Shown here piece after piece: positions 27,568-38,576 of a stretch of DNA of 64,000 nt. Made by a program: the position numbers and the translations under genes. The notes beneath the pieces are model-generated. The model was not told the DNA's origin and made no database searches. It saw only the letters and a list, made by a program, of their open reading frames with translations. Origin of the DNA: Moraxella bovoculi 237 (lineage in GTDB: Bacteria > Pseudomonadota > Gammaproteobacteria > Pseudomonadales > Moraxellaceae); NCBI RefSeq assembly GCF_000696305.2, contig NZ_AOMT01000025.1, positions 1 through 64,000 on the forward strand. The letters are read 5' to 3'. Within the stretch, counting starts at the first letter, position 1. The number at the start of each line of letters is the position of its first letter.

Positions 27568-29112
27568 ATGCAACAATTGAATCCAGCCGAAATCAGCAAT
27601 CTGATTAAGCAGCGTATTCAAGACCTTGACGTAGGCGCAACTGCAAAAACTGAAGGCGTTATCGTCAGTGTTTCTGATGGTATTGTGCAGATTCACGGTC
27701 TAGAAGAGGCTATGTATGGTGAGATGATCGAGTTTGAGGGCAATGTTTATGGCATGGCACTTAACCTTGAGCAAGACTCAGTGGGCGCGGTTGTCCTAGG
27801 TGACTACCTAAGCCTACAAGAAGGTCAAAAAGCTTACTGTACAGGTCGTATTTTGGAAGTTCCAGTAGGTCCTGAACTACTAGGTCGTGTCGTTGATGCG
27901 CTAGGCAACCCAATTGACGGTAAAGGTCCTATCAACGCCAAATTGACTGACAAAGTCGAAAAAATTGCCCCTGGTGTTATCGCACGTCAATCAGTAGATG
28001 AGCCAGTTATGACTGGTTATAAAGCTGTTGATACGATGATTCCTATTGGTCGTGGTCAGCGTGAGCTTATCATCGGTGACCGACAAACAGGTAAAACTGC
28101 ATTGGCAATCGACGCCATCATTGCTCAAAAAGACTCTGGCATTAAGTGTGTGTATGTAGCAATCGGTCAAAAACGTTCGACCATTGCTAACGTTGTACGC
28201 AAGTTAGAAGAAACTGGTGCATTGGCATACACAACTGTTGTTGTTGCCTCAGCATCAGAGCCTGCAGCACTACAATACATCGCGCCTTACTCAGGCTGTA
28301 CCATGGGTGAATACTTCCGTGACCGTGGTGAAGATGCATTGATCGTGTATGATGATCTGTCTAAGCAAGCAGTTGCTTATCGTCAAATCTCACTACTACT
28401 ACGTCGTCCACCAGGACGTGAAGCATACCCAGGTGACGTATTCTATCTACATTCACGTCTTCTAGAGCGTGCATCGCGCGTTAACGCTGACTATGTAGAA
28501 GCGTTCACTAATGGTGAAGTGAAAGGTAAGACAGGTTCACTAACTGCACTACCAATCATTGAAACACAAGCTGGTGACGTATCAGCATTCGTACCTACCA
28601 ACGTGATTTCTATTACTGACGGTCAGATTTTCCTTGAATCTAACCTATTTAACTCAGGTATTCGTCCTGCAGTGAACGCTGGTATCTCAGTATCGCGTGT
28701 TGGTGGTGCTGCGCAAACCAAAATCATCAAGAAGCTATCAGGTGGTATCCGTACCGCACTAGCACAGTATCGTGAATTGGCAGCATTTGCTCAGTTTGCA
28801 TCTGACCTTGATGATGCTACCAAACAACAGCTTGAGCACGGTGAGCGTGTAACCGAACTAATGAAGCAAAAGCAATATGCCCCAATGTCAATCGCTGACC
28901 AAGCGGCTGTTATCTACGCTTCTAACGAAGGTTACTTAGCTGATGTACCTGTTGAGAAGATTGGTGCATTCGAAGAAGCACTTCTACGCAATCTACGCGC
29001 AGATCATGCTTCACTGATGACTGAAATTGACCAAACTGCTAACTATAATGATGACATTGAAGGTCGTCTAAAAGCAGCTATTGAGTCATTCAAAGCATCA
29101 AGTAGCTACTAA
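27568..29112 (+). CDS. atpA: ATP synthase F1 subunit alpha
   Basis: Non-catalytic nucleotide-binding subunit, 514 residues. P-loop [13 protein letters not shown] is near 170. The family signature [17 protein letters not shown] is near 365, and the alpha-type arginine finger lies in SVSRVG. Spacing from atpH is 33 bases. Codon use is strongly biased, as expected for an abundant protein. Confidence 0.98.
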   Translation: MQQLNPAEISNLIKQRIQDLDVGATAKTEGVIVSVSDGIVQIHGLEEAMYGEMIEFEGNVYGMALNLEQDSVGAVVLGDYLSLQEGQKAYCTGRILEVPVGPELLGRVVDALGNPIDGKGPINAKLTDKVEKIAPGVIARQSVDEPVMTGYKAVDTMIPIGRGQRELIIGDRQTGKTALAIDAIIAQKDSGIKCVYVAIGQKRSTIANVVRKLEETGALAYTTVVVASASEPAALQYIAPYSGCTMGEYFRDRGEDALIVYDDLSKQAVAYRQISLLLRRPPGREAYPGDVFYLHSRLLERASRVNADYVEAFTNGEVKGKTGSLTALPIIETQAGDVSAFVPTNVISITDGQIFLESNLFNSGIRPAVNAGISVSRVGGAAQTKIIKKLSGGIRTALAQYRELAAFAQFASDLDDATKQQLEHGERVTELMKQKQYAPMSIADQAAVIYASNEGYLADVPVEKIGAFEEALLRNLRADHASLMTEIDQTANYNDDIEGRLKAAIESFKASSSY

Positions 29113-29182
29113 GCGACATGAATGGTGTGTCAATCATTGGCACACCAAACCCTATTTAAGATAGTCCAGTATTGGAACAACT

Positions 29183-30058
29183 ATGGCAAGCTTAAAAGAA
29201 ATACGTGCAAAAGTAACCAGCATTAAAAGCACTCAAAAGATTACGCGTGCAATGCAAATGGTGGCTGCCAGTAAAATGCGCCGAGCTCAAGAGCGCATGG
29301 AGATGGGTCGTCCTTATGCCGAAAGTATGTCCCGAGTGATTACGCATTTGGTACAAGCACAATCGGATTATAAGCACCCATACATGGTGAGCCGTCCCGT
29401 CAATCGTGTGGGTTTTATTGTTGTTACTTCAGATCGTGGCTTGGCGGGTGGTCTAAACATTAACTTGTTTAAAAATCTACTAAAGTCGGTCAAACAATAC
29501 CAAGATCAATCTGTTGAGATTGAATTTGCTGCTATCGGTTCTAAGGGCGTAAGCTTCTTTAAGAATTTCGGTGGCAAAGTAAGCTCAGTATTAACAGACT
29601 ACGGCGATAGCCCAAGCTATGAACAGCTAAGCACGCCGGTACAAGTGATGCTAGATGATTATAGCGAAGGTCGCTTGGATCGCATCTATTTAGTTTATAA
29701 CAAATTTATCAACGCCATGACGCAAAAACCTTCTGTGACACAGCTTGTGCCACTACCAGAAGGTACATTTGCTGATGATGAAATGAGTGTGTCACACAGC
29801 TGGGATTACATCTATGAACCAGATACTAAGACCCTCATTGATAGCCTTATGGTGCGTTATATTGAGTCTATCGTTTATCAAGCCGTGCTTGAAAACATTG
29901 CCTCAGAGCAATCAGCGCGTATGGTGGCGATGAAAGCTGCGACGGATAACGCTGGCAACTTAATTAAAGATTTACAGTTGGTTTATAACAAGCTGCGTCA
30001 AGCGGCGATTACCCGAGAAATTTCGGAAATCGTTGGCGGTGCTGCCGCTGTTTCTTAG
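29183..30058 (+). CDS. atpG: ATP synthase F1 subunit gamma
   Basis: Central rotor shaft, 291 residues. The N-terminal helix [31 protein letters not shown] and the C-terminal helix with [37 protein letters not shown] form the coiled coil that turns inside alpha3beta3. Length and ends match E. coli (287). Confidence 0.97.
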   Translation: MASLKEIRAKVTSIKSTQKITRAMQMVAASKMRRAQERMEMGRPYAESMSRVITHLVQAQSDYKHPYMVSRPVNRVGFIVVTSDRGLAGGLNINLFKNLLKSVKQYQDQSVEIEFAAIGSKGVSFFKNFGGKVSSVLTDYGDSPSYEQLSTPVQVMLDDYSEGRLDRIYLVYNKFINAMTQKPSVTQLVPLPEGTFADDEMSVSHSWDYIYEPDTKTLIDSLMVRYIESIVYQAVLENIASEQSARMVAMKAATDNAGNLIKDLQLVYNKLRQAAITREISEIVGGAAAVS

Positions 30059-30076
30059 CCGAACAATGAATTATAG

Positions 30077-31510
<1,434 letters not shown>

Positions 31511-31523
31511 GTTTAATGATAAG

Positions 31524-31551
31524 CCAAACCAGACCTTAGGGTTTGGTTTGG
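31524..31551 (+). promoter_or_regulatory. Strong hairpin without a T tract between atpD and atpC
   Basis: CCAAACCAGACC (31524-31535) pairs with GGTTTGGTTTGG (31540-31551) over 12 positions with one G-T pair and a TTAG loop. The following bases (GTGAGCTAAA) give no U run, so it is not a classical terminator. It could protect the 3' end of the upstream message or thin out transcripts reaching atpC. Confidence 0.7.
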
Positions 31552-31622
31552 TGAGCTAAATTAGTGGCAATTTTTATATATCTTGAAATTGCCATCATTA
31601 GACTTAACATTAGGAGAGTATA

Positions 31623-32039
31623 ATGGCAACTTTTAAATGCCGAGTGGTAAGTGCTCGAGAAGAGTTGTATGCTGGCGACATCAGCGTTCTAGTGGCAGCT
31701 GGTCACGATGGTGAGATTGGTATTCTTGCGGGTCACACCCCTTTGATTACCCTGCTAAGACCAGGCACTTTACGCTTAAAAAATGCTGAAGGTGCAGAAG
31801 AGATCATCTATGTATCTGGTGGTGTTCTAGAAGTGCAACCAAGCATCGTAACTGTTTTGGCAGATTCTGCTGAACGCGCACATGACCTAGATGAAGCAAA
31901 AATTGCTGAAGCACGCCGCGCAGCTGAACAACTATTGGCAAATCAAAACAACACCGTTCAGACGAACGCTGCACTGGCTGCATTGGCTGAGTCCGTAGCG
32001 CAGCTACAAACCATCCAAAAATACAAAAACCGTGCTTAA
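31623..32039 (+). CDS. atpC: ATP synthase F1 subunit epsilon
   Basis: Rotor subunit that can block ATP hydrolysis. The 138-residue product has the N-terminal beta sandwich (FKCRVVSAREELYAGDISVL, ILAGHTPLITLLRPGTL) and a C-terminal helical hairpin rich in Ala and Glu. It is preceded by a TTAGGAGAG ribosome site. A hairpin sits in the 112-base gap after atpD. Confidence 0.96.
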   Translation: MATFKCRVVSAREELYAGDISVLVAAGHDGEIGILAGHTPLITLLRPGTLRLKNAEGAEEIIYVSGGVLEVQPSIVTVLADSAERAHDLDEAKIAEARRAAEQLLANQNNTVQTNAALAALAESVAQLQTIQKYKNRA

Positions 32040-32043
32040 TCGG

Positions 32044-32071
32044 TTGGTATTTTATAAAGCAATCGTATGAT
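32044..32071 (+). promoter_or_regulatory. Candidate promoter of bfmR
   Basis: TTGGTA (32044-32049) and TATGAT (32066-32071) are separated by 16 bases and end 17 bases before the start codon. No terminator separates atpC from bfmR, so read-through from the ATP synthase operon is also possible. Confidence 0.45.
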
Positions 32072-32088
32072 TTAGCTTAAGGATAACC

Positions 32089-32817
32089 ATGACAACGAAT
32101 ACACCAACACCTGAAAAAGAAGACATTCCTAGAATCTTGATCGTTGAAGATGATGAAAGATTGGCAATGCTAACCCAAGATTATCTAAGACGTAATGGCT
32201 TGGATGTCGCCATTGAGACTGATGGCACGCGTGCGATTCGTCGCATTGTCAGCGAGCAGCCAGATTTAGTGGTGCTAGATGTCATGTTGCCTGGATCTGA
32301 TGGTTTGACAGTTTGCCGTGAAGTACGACCAAATTACCGAAATCCAATTTTGATGTTAACGGCTCGTACCGAAGACATGGATCAGGTATTAGGCCTTGAG
32401 ATGGGTGCGGATGACTATGTCGCCAAGCCTGCCCAGCCAAGAGTATTGCTAGCGCGTATTCGTGCATTGCTTCGCCGTTCTGAGACCGCACCTTCTGTAG
32501 ATTCGCCACAACGCTTAGAGTTTGGTGATCTGGTGATTGATAATGGTGGTCGTTCTGTTACTTTGAATGATGAATTGGTTGATTTTACTAGTGCGGAATA
32601 TGATTTGCTGTGGCTATTAGCTTCGAATTCAGGTCGAATTTTATCCCGCGAAGATATTTTTGAGCGTCTGCGTGGTATTGAGTACGATGGCCAAGATCGT
32701 TCGATTGATGTTCGCATTTCGCGCATCCGTCCAAAGATTGGTGATGATCCAGAGAATCCTAAGCGCATCAAAACCGTGCGTAGCAAGGGTTATTTGTTTG
32801 TCAAAGAAGGCAACTAA
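32089..32817 (+). CDS. bfmR: OmpR-family response regulator, BfmR/RstA-like
   Basis: A 242-residue regulator with an N-terminal receiver (acidic pocket VEDDE near 19, phosphoacceptor Asp in VVLDVMLPGSDG near residue 64, Lys in KPAQP) and a C-terminal winged helix (SAEYDLLWLLASNSGRILSRE, RSKGYLF). From memory the sequence is strikingly close to Acinetobacter BfmR, which controls envelope stress, biofilm and capsule. It is followed by its likely kinase gene, but a strong terminator lies between them. Confidence 0.9.
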   Translation: MTTNTPTPEKEDIPRILIVEDDERLAMLTQDYLRRNGLDVAIETDGTRAIRRIVSEQPDLVVLDVMLPGSDGLTVCREVRPNYRNPILMLTARTEDMDQVLGLEMGADDYVAKPAQPRVLLARIRALLRRSETAPSVDSPQRLEFGDLVIDNGGRSVTLNDELVDFTSAEYDLLWLLASNSGRILSREDIFERLRGIEYDGQDRSIDVRISRIRPKIGDDPENPKRIKTVRSKGYLFVKEGN

Positions 32818-32828
32818 TGATGTATCCA

Positions 32829-32872
32829 AAAATAAAAGCTGGCTGATGCTGGCTTTTATTTTATTTTTTTTT
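32829..32872 (+). terminator. Intrinsic terminator between bfmR and bfmS
   Basis: AAAATAAAAGC (32829-32839) pairs exactly with GCTTTTATTTT (32852-32862). The stem can extend four more pairs inward, two of them wobbles, to a TGAT loop. A nine-T run follows. It begins 12 bases after the bfmR stop and ends 17 bases before the bfmS start. Confidence 0.9.
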
Positions 32873-32889
32873 GATGATTGTTGGTTTTT

Positions 32890-34575
32890 ATGGCGCTAAT
32901 TTCTTTAACTGAACGCAGTATCTTTTTTCGCATTTATGCAGGGCTTTTATTGGTGTGCCTTGCAGTGGCTTTTTTCGCCTATTTGCTTGTAGATACCATC
33001 AACCAAGAGCGTATCCAATCCTATCGCGAGAAAGCCTCTACGGGCGCTTTCTATCTTATCAGTCAGGGCGTGGCGCATCAACAAGAACCAAGTCGTCGTC
33101 AGTATTGGCTGTCAGATGCCAGTCGATTGTTTGGTGAGAGTTTCTCAGTTGTTCCAATGAACACGGTTGAATTTAAAGGTCGTGAAATCAGACGTCTCAA
33201 CGAAGAAAAAACCGTGGTTCGTTATGACTCCGCCACCAAAGAATCAACCATGTATCACCGAATTGCTGGCGAAGATAATCTATTAACGGTTAAGCTATCC
33301 CAAGTTGGTGAGCGTCAGGTGCGTGCATTGACGATTTTCTTGTTGGATGATTTGTCTTATTATCCAACTATTGAGGCTAAGACAGGGCGCTTGCAGTTTT
33401 TAAGCCAAAAATTTTCTTATCCTATTCAAATTAGACCCATAGATTCGGTGGGTCTTGATTCTAGCCAGATTGCCCGCATTCGTCGTGATGAGCCAGTCAT
33501 TCTCTATAAAGACGGCGATGGTATTCAAAACTCATTGATCTCATTTGTCGTGGCATCAGAAGTTGATACTTCGGTTATTGTCATTGGTCCTATTGATCTT
33601 TTTAATTGGTTTCCGCTGAATCTGATTGCCAGTGTGGTTTTGATTTGTTTATTGCTCATTAGTTTGGGTGTTTATGGTTTGATTTTCCCGCTTGAGCGCA
33701 GATTACAGTTGCTACAGGCGGGTTTAAAACGTGTCATGCAGGGTGATCTAAATACTCGTGTGCAGGTCGTGGGGCATGATGATGTTGCGCGTCTTTCATC
33801 TACTTTTAATGCCATGACGCAGCACATCAAGCGTTTGATTGAGGCGCAAAGGGAGCTGACGCGTGCGGTGTCGCATGAGCTTCGTACGCCTGTTGCGCGT
33901 ATTCGCTTTGCGGTGGATATGCTGGCTGACGAAGATGACCATGAGTCTAGACAATTTCAAAAACAATATATCGATGAAGACATTGAGTCTTTAAATGAGT
34001 TGATTGATGAGATCTTGACCTATGCTAAGTTGGAAGAAGGTTCGCCGAAGCTTGAGTGGGAATTGGTCGATTTGGGTGATCTGGTGAAGCAGGTTGAGCG
34101 TGAGACGAATGCCCTTGGTAAGGACATCAAGGTTCTAGTGAATATCACTTCGCCTAAGGCGCAGGCGATGGCAGACAAGCGTTATTTGCATCGTGTGGTA
34201 CAGAACTTGGCAGGTAATGCCATGCGATATGCTGAGAGTAGCATTATCATTAGTACAGGCGTTGTGAAAGGGCGCGCCTTTGTTAGTGTTGAAGATGATG
34301 GGCAGGGCATCAAGGAAGAGGATCGTGAAAAAGTCTTTGTGCCATTTGCGCGTCTTGATGACAGTCGTACTCGCGCATCAGGTGGTTACGGTCTTGGGCT
34401 GTCCATCGTCTCACGAATTGCCTTTTGGTTCAATGCCAATCTAAAAGTTGATGAAAGCCCTGATCTAAAGGGCGCAAGATTTATCATGGATTGGCCAGCT
34501 AAGCAAACGGGCGTGTATATCGTTGCTGATGAACTGACCCAAGCCAAAAGCGATAAAGTGCTGATTGGTGATTAA
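32890..34575 (+). CDS. bfmS: Sensor histidine kinase, BfmS/RstB-like
   Basis: Membrane sensor and probable partner of BfmR. From ATG 32890 the product is 561 residues. It has one N-terminal membrane helix (near 15-35), a periplasmic sensor domain to about 240, a second helix near 245-265, and HAMP. The H-box SHELRTPVARIRF is near 332, followed by N-box VVQNLAGNAMRYA, G1 DDGQGI and G2 GGYGLGLSIV. An upstream in-frame TTG at 32878 is an alternative start. No ribosome site is obvious, and the terminator directly upstream implies that expression depends on read-through or a hidden promoter. Confidence 0.88.
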   Translation: MALISLTERSIFFRIYAGLLLVCLAVAFFAYLLVDTINQERIQSYREKASTGAFYLISQGVAHQQEPSRRQYWLSDASRLFGESFSVVPMNTVEFKGREIRRLNEEKTVVRYDSATKESTMYHRIAGEDNLLTVKLSQVGERQVRALTIFLLDDLSYYPTIEAKTGRLQFLSQKFSYPIQIRPIDSVGLDSSQIARIRRDEPVILYKDGDGIQNSLISFVVASEVDTSVIVIGPIDLFNWFPLNLIASVVLICLLLISLGVYGLIFPLERRLQLLQAGLKRVMQGDLNTRVQVVGHDDVARLSSTFNAMTQHIKRLIEAQRELTRAVSHELRTPVARIRFAVDMLADEDDHESRQFQKQYIDEDIESLNELIDEILTYAKLEEGSPKLEWELVDLGDLVKQVERETNALGKDIKVLVNITSPKAQAMADKRYLHRVVQNLAGNAMRYAESSIIISTGVVKGRAFVSVEDDGQGIKEEDREKVFVPFARLDDSRTRASGGYGLGLSIVSRIAFWFNANLKVDESPDLKGARFIMDWPAKQTGVYIVADELTQAKSDKVLIGD

Positions 34576-34601
34576 GTCTTTTATGACTTGATTGAGTTAG
34601 T

Positions 34602-34650
34602 AATAACATAAAACCACCTAAGTGATTTTAGGTGGTTTTATGTTATTTTT
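34602..34650. terminator. Very strong bidirectional terminator between bfmS and the EnvZ-like gene
   Basis: A 17-bp perfect stem (34605-34621 with 34628-34644), extendable to 20 pairs, closes a 6-base loop and ends in T runs on both strands. Confidence 0.95.
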
Positions 34651-34652
34651 CG

Positions 34653-36059
34653 CTATTCTTCGGTATTGTCATTGATAACGACTTGAGTGATGAGTGGGAT
34701 TTTGATGCAGACATATAGCCCTCCCTCAGGATGATTCATCGCTTCGACCTCGCCTTGGTGTAAGCATGCGATTCGATTGACGATGGCAAGACCTAACCCG
34801 CTGCCTTGAGTGGTGCGTGCTGTCTCTCCGCGCTCAAATGGCTGCATGATGCGCTCTAGCTGATCATCGGCCACACCTTCGCCCTCGTCTTTGACATGAA
34901 TGATGAGCTTGGGGAATTTGGCATGCGGATCAGTGAGCTCCAGACCAGCATCCTCATCAGTGGCAGGCGGTAGGATCGATGCACCAATATGAATAGGCTC
35001 ACGACCATAACGAATGGCGTTATTCACCAGATTGATGATGAGGCGCTTGATTGACAGCGGGCGAACAGGCACATCGTGGCTGACATCACTTTCATAGATA
35101 AAGCGCGTATCGGTAAACTGCACCATAATTTCCTTAAAAATCGTGTCTAGATTTGTCAAGCGCACAGGTTCATCTGAGCCATCCTTCATGAATGAAATGA
35201 ACTGCTCTAAGATGGCATCCATGTCCTCAATATCATAAACCAGTCCTTCGCGGAAAAACTCATCGGGCAGCATCTCCGCCGTCAGACGCATTCTGGTCAG
35301 GGGCGTGCGCAGGTCATGACTGATGCCTGCTAGCATGATGGTTCGTTCCTTTTGGGCTTGGTTTAGGGTGGTGAATAAGCGGTTAAAAGCGGTATTAACT
35401 TGGCGAATCTCTCGCGGACCCTTGTTGGTGGCGAGCGTGGTGGCGTGTCCTTGTTGAATGTAGTCTGTGGCGGCGCGTTCTAGTTTTTTAAGTGGGCGAT
35501 TTAATCCGCGCACCAGCATCCAGATGGTTAATAAAGTGATGAACGGCAATCCAAAGGCAAAACCTGCCAGCACGCCCGTGCTGTACTGAGAATAGTAAGT
35601 CACAGGCTCGCGCAGCCATCTGTTGGGATATTTGCTGTCTTGTACCCATAATTTGGGTTCTGGCTTGAATTTAAAAAACACCTTAACTTCACGCCCAAGC
35701 TCACGCCTGATCTCGCTTGCCAATATGTCAGTTAAGTCGCTTACGAAGAATTTATCGGTCACATCAGGAAACCGCTTGGGATCATCGATGATCTCAACAT
35801 GACTGTTATCAATCAGCCACGCCATCATTTTAGGATCATCTTGCCAGGTGGTGCTGACACTGTCCATGAGCCTAATTTCACTGGCCAGATAACTTGCGTG
35901 GTTCTTTAATTCAGGTAGATACAGACTGCGCCAAAACAGCCATACAGACAGCCAAACGCTGGCAAATACGATAAAAATCACCACCAAGATCGTCTGCCAA
36001 GTGTTAGAATATAGGCGGTGGCGCAAATGGGCAAAAAAATGGCTTAGGCGATGACTCAT
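34653..36059 (-). CDS. Sensor histidine kinase, EnvZ-like
   Basis: A 468-residue inner-membrane kinase. Membrane helices lie near 22-45 and 162-185 around a periplasmic region of about 115 residues, then a HAMP domain. H-box GISHDLRTPLTRMRL is near 247, N-box LIINLVNNAIRYG, G1 DEGEGV and G2 GSGLGLAIV follow. The H-box and overall layout are those of EnvZ. No ompR-like regulator is adjacent: upstream lies rpsP on the other strand and downstream the bfmRS pair. The partner is therefore encoded elsewhere, or the kinase talks to BfmR. Confidence 0.85.
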   Translation of the reverse strand: MSHRLSHFFAHLRHRLYSNTWQTILVVIFIVFASVWLSVWLFWRSLYLPELKNHASYLASEIRLMDSVSTTWQDDPKMMAWLIDNSHVEIIDDPKRFPDVTDKFFVSDLTDILASEIRRELGREVKVFFKFKPEPKLWVQDSKYPNRWLREPVTYYSQYSTGVLAGFAFGLPFITLLTIWMLVRGLNRPLKKLERAATDYIQQGHATTLATNKGPREIRQVNTAFNRLFTTLNQAQKERTIMLAGISHDLRTPLTRMRLTAEMLPDEFFREGLVYDIEDMDAILEQFISFMKDGSDEPVRLTNLDTIFKEIMVQFTDTRFIYESDVSHDVPVRPLSIKRLIINLVNNAIRYGREPIHIGASILPPATDEDAGLELTDPHAKFPKLIIHVKDEGEGVADDQLERIMQPFERGETARTTQGSGLGLAIVNRIACLHQGEVEAMNHPEGGLYVCIKIPLITQVVINDNTEE

Positions 36060-36173
36060 GGGCTGCTCTGGCGTTCATTGAGGTTATGATGTGGAAAATT
36101 GTATCACAGCTTCGCGACTTTTCGAAATGTTGATAAAAATTTGCCAAAAATACGATATTTTTTAGATTTTACT

Positions 36174-36201
36174 TTGAAAGGCGAGCAAATTTTGGTATAA
36201 T
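36174..36201 (+). promoter_or_regulatory. Promoter of the rpsP-rimM-trmD operon
   Basis: TTGAAA (36174-36179) is followed after 16 bases by a perfect TATAAT (36196-36201). The predicted leader to rpsP is about 110 bases. Confidence 0.75.
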
Positions 36202-36317
36202 TGAAGTCTTTTTAATGGTTCTGTTTTGTCATCGGCTCATCCTCAACTCGGACGACAGGATTATTAACCTAATTCTTGCAACAAACTTTTTTACTTAATT
36301 TTTTAAAGAGAGTTATC

Positions 36318-36563
36318 ATGGTTGTTATTCGTCTAGCCCGTGGCGGCGCAAAAAAACGTCCTTTCTATCAAGTAGTTGTTGCTGACAAGCGTGCTGCACG
36401 CGACGGTCGCCACATCGAAAAAATCGGTTTCTTCAATCCACTAGCACGTGGTCAAGAAGAGGCTTTCCGCATTGACCTAGATACTTACAATGCATGGATC
36501 GCTAAAGGTGCACAGCCTTCTGATCGTGTAGCTCAGCTAGTAAAAGCTAAGCAAGCTGCTTAA
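36318..36563 (+). CDS. rpsP: Ribosomal protein bS16
   Basis: Small-subunit ribosomal protein. The ATG at 36318 ([23 protein letters not shown]) gives 81 residues, matching E. coli S16 (82). A longer in-frame start 14 codons upstream is rejected because the added residues are not part of the family. An AAAGAGAG ribosome site precedes the ATG. It heads the conserved rpsP-rimM-trmD-rplS block. Confidence 0.97.
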   Translation: MVVIRLARGGAKKRPFYQVVVADKRAARDGRHIEKIGFFNPLARGQEEAFRIDLDTYNAWIAKGAQPSDRVAQLVKAKQAA

Positions 36564-36679
36564 TACTTATTGGTGGCTTTGACGCACGCCAATAGTTAAA
36601 ACAAAAAATCGGTTTGTGTTGTTCATAGAACTTCTTCGCAAGCCGATTTTTATTTTATCCGTTTTTAGATGATGAAGAT

Positions 36680-37243
36680 ATGATCACCACGAAGCCAAAT
36701 TTACGCCGCGATGTACAAACACCCAATGCCGATGAATTAATCAAAATCGCCACCTTGAAGAAGCCTTATGGCATCAAAGGCTGGCTTTGGGTATTCAGCG
36801 AGACGGACAATCGCGCTGATGTTTTTGCCATGAAGCCTTGGTGGATGAAGACGGCGACTGGATTTAAGCCGCTGACGGCGACGAATTGGCGAGAGCAGGG
36901 CGCAGGCTTGGTGGCGAGCTTTGTTGAGGTTCCTGACCGCAATGTCGCTGAGACCATGAATGGCACAACGATTTGGGTGCACCGAGATAATCTTCCTAGT
37001 CTTGATGAAGATGAGTATTATTGGTCTGATTTGATTGGTCTTACTGTGATTAACGAAGAAGGCGAGAATCTTGGCATCATTAAAGAGATGTTCGAGACAG
37101 GCGCACATGAGATCATCTCTGTCAAAGCGACCAAAGACAGCATCGATACCGAGGATAGACTGATTCCATGGCACAAAGAGATTGTGCTTGCTGTGGACCT
37201 AGAAAAGCAAACCATGCTCGTAGCATGGGGCGCGGACTACTAG
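36680..37243 (+). CDS. rimM: RimM, 30S ribosome maturation factor
   Basis: Assists 30S head assembly by binding uS19. The 187-residue product has the N-terminal RimM barrel (IATLKKPYGIKGWLWVFSETD) and a C-terminal PRC-barrel (YYWSDLIGLTVINEEGENLGIIKEMFETGAHEI). The gap after rpsP is 116 bases, containing an imperfect hairpin. It precedes trmD by 15 bases. Confidence 0.95.
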   Translation: MITTKPNLRRDVQTPNADELIKIATLKKPYGIKGWLWVFSETDNRADVFAMKPWWMKTATGFKPLTATNWREQGAGLVASFVEVPDRNVAETMNGTTIWVHRDNLPSLDEDEYYWSDLIGLTVINEEGENLGIIKEMFETGAHEIISVKATKDSIDTEDRLIPWHKEIVLAVDLEKQTMLVAWGADY

Positions 37244-37258
37244 CGGATCGGATTTGGT

Positions 37259-38020
37259 ATGTTTTTTGCGGTTATTAGTATCATGCCAGAGATGTTCGGC
37301 GCGGTGCGTGATTTTGGCATCACAGGCCGCGCAGTGACGCGTCAGCAAACTGTCATTCATGTGATTAACCCTCGGGATTTTACCACAGATAATTATAAGC
37401 GCATCGACGAGCGCACCTTTGGTGGTGGACCGGGTATGGTCATGATGGCAGAGCCATTGGAGCGTGCGATTTTACATGCCAAAGAGCAGGCCGCGAATTA
37501 TCTTAAGGATAAAGGCATCGATGATCCAATTTGTCCTGTTGTCTATATGTCGCCGCAAGGTAAGACTCTGGATGAGCCAAGCGTGGTGGAGTTTGCTGAT
37601 TATGATGGCATGATTCTACTGTGTGGTCGTTATGAAGGCATTGATGAGCGTCTGCTGGAATGCTATGTCGATGTTGAGGTGTCGATTGGTGATTATGTAT
37701 TAACAGGCGGGGAGCTGCCTGCGATGGTGCTGATGGATAGCGTCATTCGGCGCATTCCTGCCGTGATGGGTGACGATAAGTCAGCGGTCGAAGACAGCTT
37801 TGTGGATGGACTGCTTGACTGTCCGCATTATACCAAGCCGATCGAATTTCAAGGTAAGGCAGTGCCAGATGTGCTACTGTCAGGTCATCATGCCAATATC
37901 GCAAAATGGCGATTCACTCAACAAGTAAAACGTACCAAAGCGCGTCGCCCCGACCTGTGGGAGAAATTCACCCCGACCAAAGAACAGGCTCAATGGCTAA
38001 AATCTCTGGATGAGGAGTGA
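37259..38020 (+). CDS. trmD: TrmD, tRNA (guanine-37-N1) methyltransferase
   Basis: SPOUT methyltransferase that prevents frameshifting by making m1G37. The 253-residue product has the deep-knot SAM site ([37 protein letters not shown]) near 115-150, with the flexible lid and catalytic Asp following, and C-terminal [11 protein letters not shown]. Its end is followed by the rplS promoter region. Confidence 0.97.
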   Translation: MFFAVISIMPEMFGAVRDFGITGRAVTRQQTVIHVINPRDFTTDNYKRIDERTFGGGPGMVMMAEPLERAILHAKEQAANYLKDKGIDDPICPVVYMSPQGKTLDEPSVVEFADYDGMILLCGRYEGIDERLLECYVDVEVSIGDYVLTGGELPAMVLMDSVIRRIPAVMGDDKSAVEDSFVDGLLDCPHYTKPIEFQGKAVPDVLLSGHHANIAKWRFTQQVKRTKARRPDLWEKFTPTKEQAQWLKSLDEE

Positions 38021-38038
38021 TAAAAACTGCTTTTGTTC

Positions 38039-38067
38039 TTGAATGCGAACAAAATATCTAGTAAAAT
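38039..38067 (+). promoter_or_regulatory. Promoter of rplS inside a perfect inverted repeat
   Basis: TTGAAT (38039-38044) is separated by exactly 17 bases from TAAAAT (38062-38067). The -35 box forms part of the 8-base loop of an 8-bp perfect inverted repeat TTTTGTTC/GAACAAAA (38031-38038 and 38047-38054). The repeat could be an operator; it has no T run and is unlikely to be a trmD terminator. Confidence 0.6.
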
Positions 38068-38079
38068 AGTCAAGTTTTT

Positions 38080-38157
38080 GCCCATGTGGTTTGGGCTTGC
38101 AGTGATTCACTGCTGATCATGTTACGATATGCGACCTCTTAACCACACACAAGAGGT
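38080..38157 (+). promoter_or_regulatory. Folded leader of rplS (three hairpins)
   Basis: Three local stems are visible: GCCCA/TGGGC (38080-38084, 38092-38096), GCAGTG/CACTGC (38099-38104, 38108-38113) and ACCTCTT/AAGAGGT (38134-38140, 38151-38157). The start codon lies 31 bases after the last stem. Ribosomal protein leaders of this kind often bind their own product; L19 autoregulation here is an inference. Confidence 0.5.
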
Positions 38158-38188
38158 ATCAGCCTATGTCGTTAGATTGGAGATTGCC

Positions 38189-38557
38189 ATGAGCAACAAA
38201 CATCCCCTAGTTCAACACATCGAAAATTCACAACTTAAAGAGCACCCAGCTTTTGCACCAGGTGACACTGTTGTGGTACAAGTAAAAGTTCGTGAAGGCG
38301 ACCGTGAGCGTCTACAGGCATTCGAAGGCGTGGTTATCGCTAAGCGTAACCGTGGCTTGAACTCTTCTTTCACCGTGCGTAAAATCTCAAGCGGTATCGG
38401 TGTAGAGCGTGCATTCCAACTACATTCACCACTAATCGACAGCATCAGCGTGAAGCGTCGTGGTGACGTACGTCGTGCGAAGCTTTACTACCTACGTGAT
38501 CGTTTTGGTAAATCTGCACGTATCAAAGAAAAATTGGGTGCAAGAAAAGAAGCTTAA
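38189..38557 (+). CDS. rplS: Ribosomal protein bL19
   Basis: Large-subunit protein at the 30S-50S interface. The ATG at 38189 ([22 protein letters not shown] split here at the family N-terminus) gives 122 residues, near E. coli L19 (115). A longer in-frame start 20 codons upstream would run through the last leader hairpin and is rejected. The core [25 protein letters not shown] is diagnostic. Confidence 0.97.
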   Translation: MSNKHPLVQHIENSQLKEHPAFAPGDTVVVQVKVREGDRERLQAFEGVVIAKRNRGLNSSFTVRKISSGIGVERAFQLHSPLIDSISVKRRGDVRRAKLYYLRDRFGKSARIKEKLGARKEA

Positions 38558-38576
38558 TTCTCCTTTTCTCATCTCA

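Noticed and set aside
38031-38054. Terminator of trmD
   Set aside because: The 8-bp hairpin is followed by AATATCTAG rather than a T run, and its loop contains the rplS -35 box, so an operator-like role is preferred.
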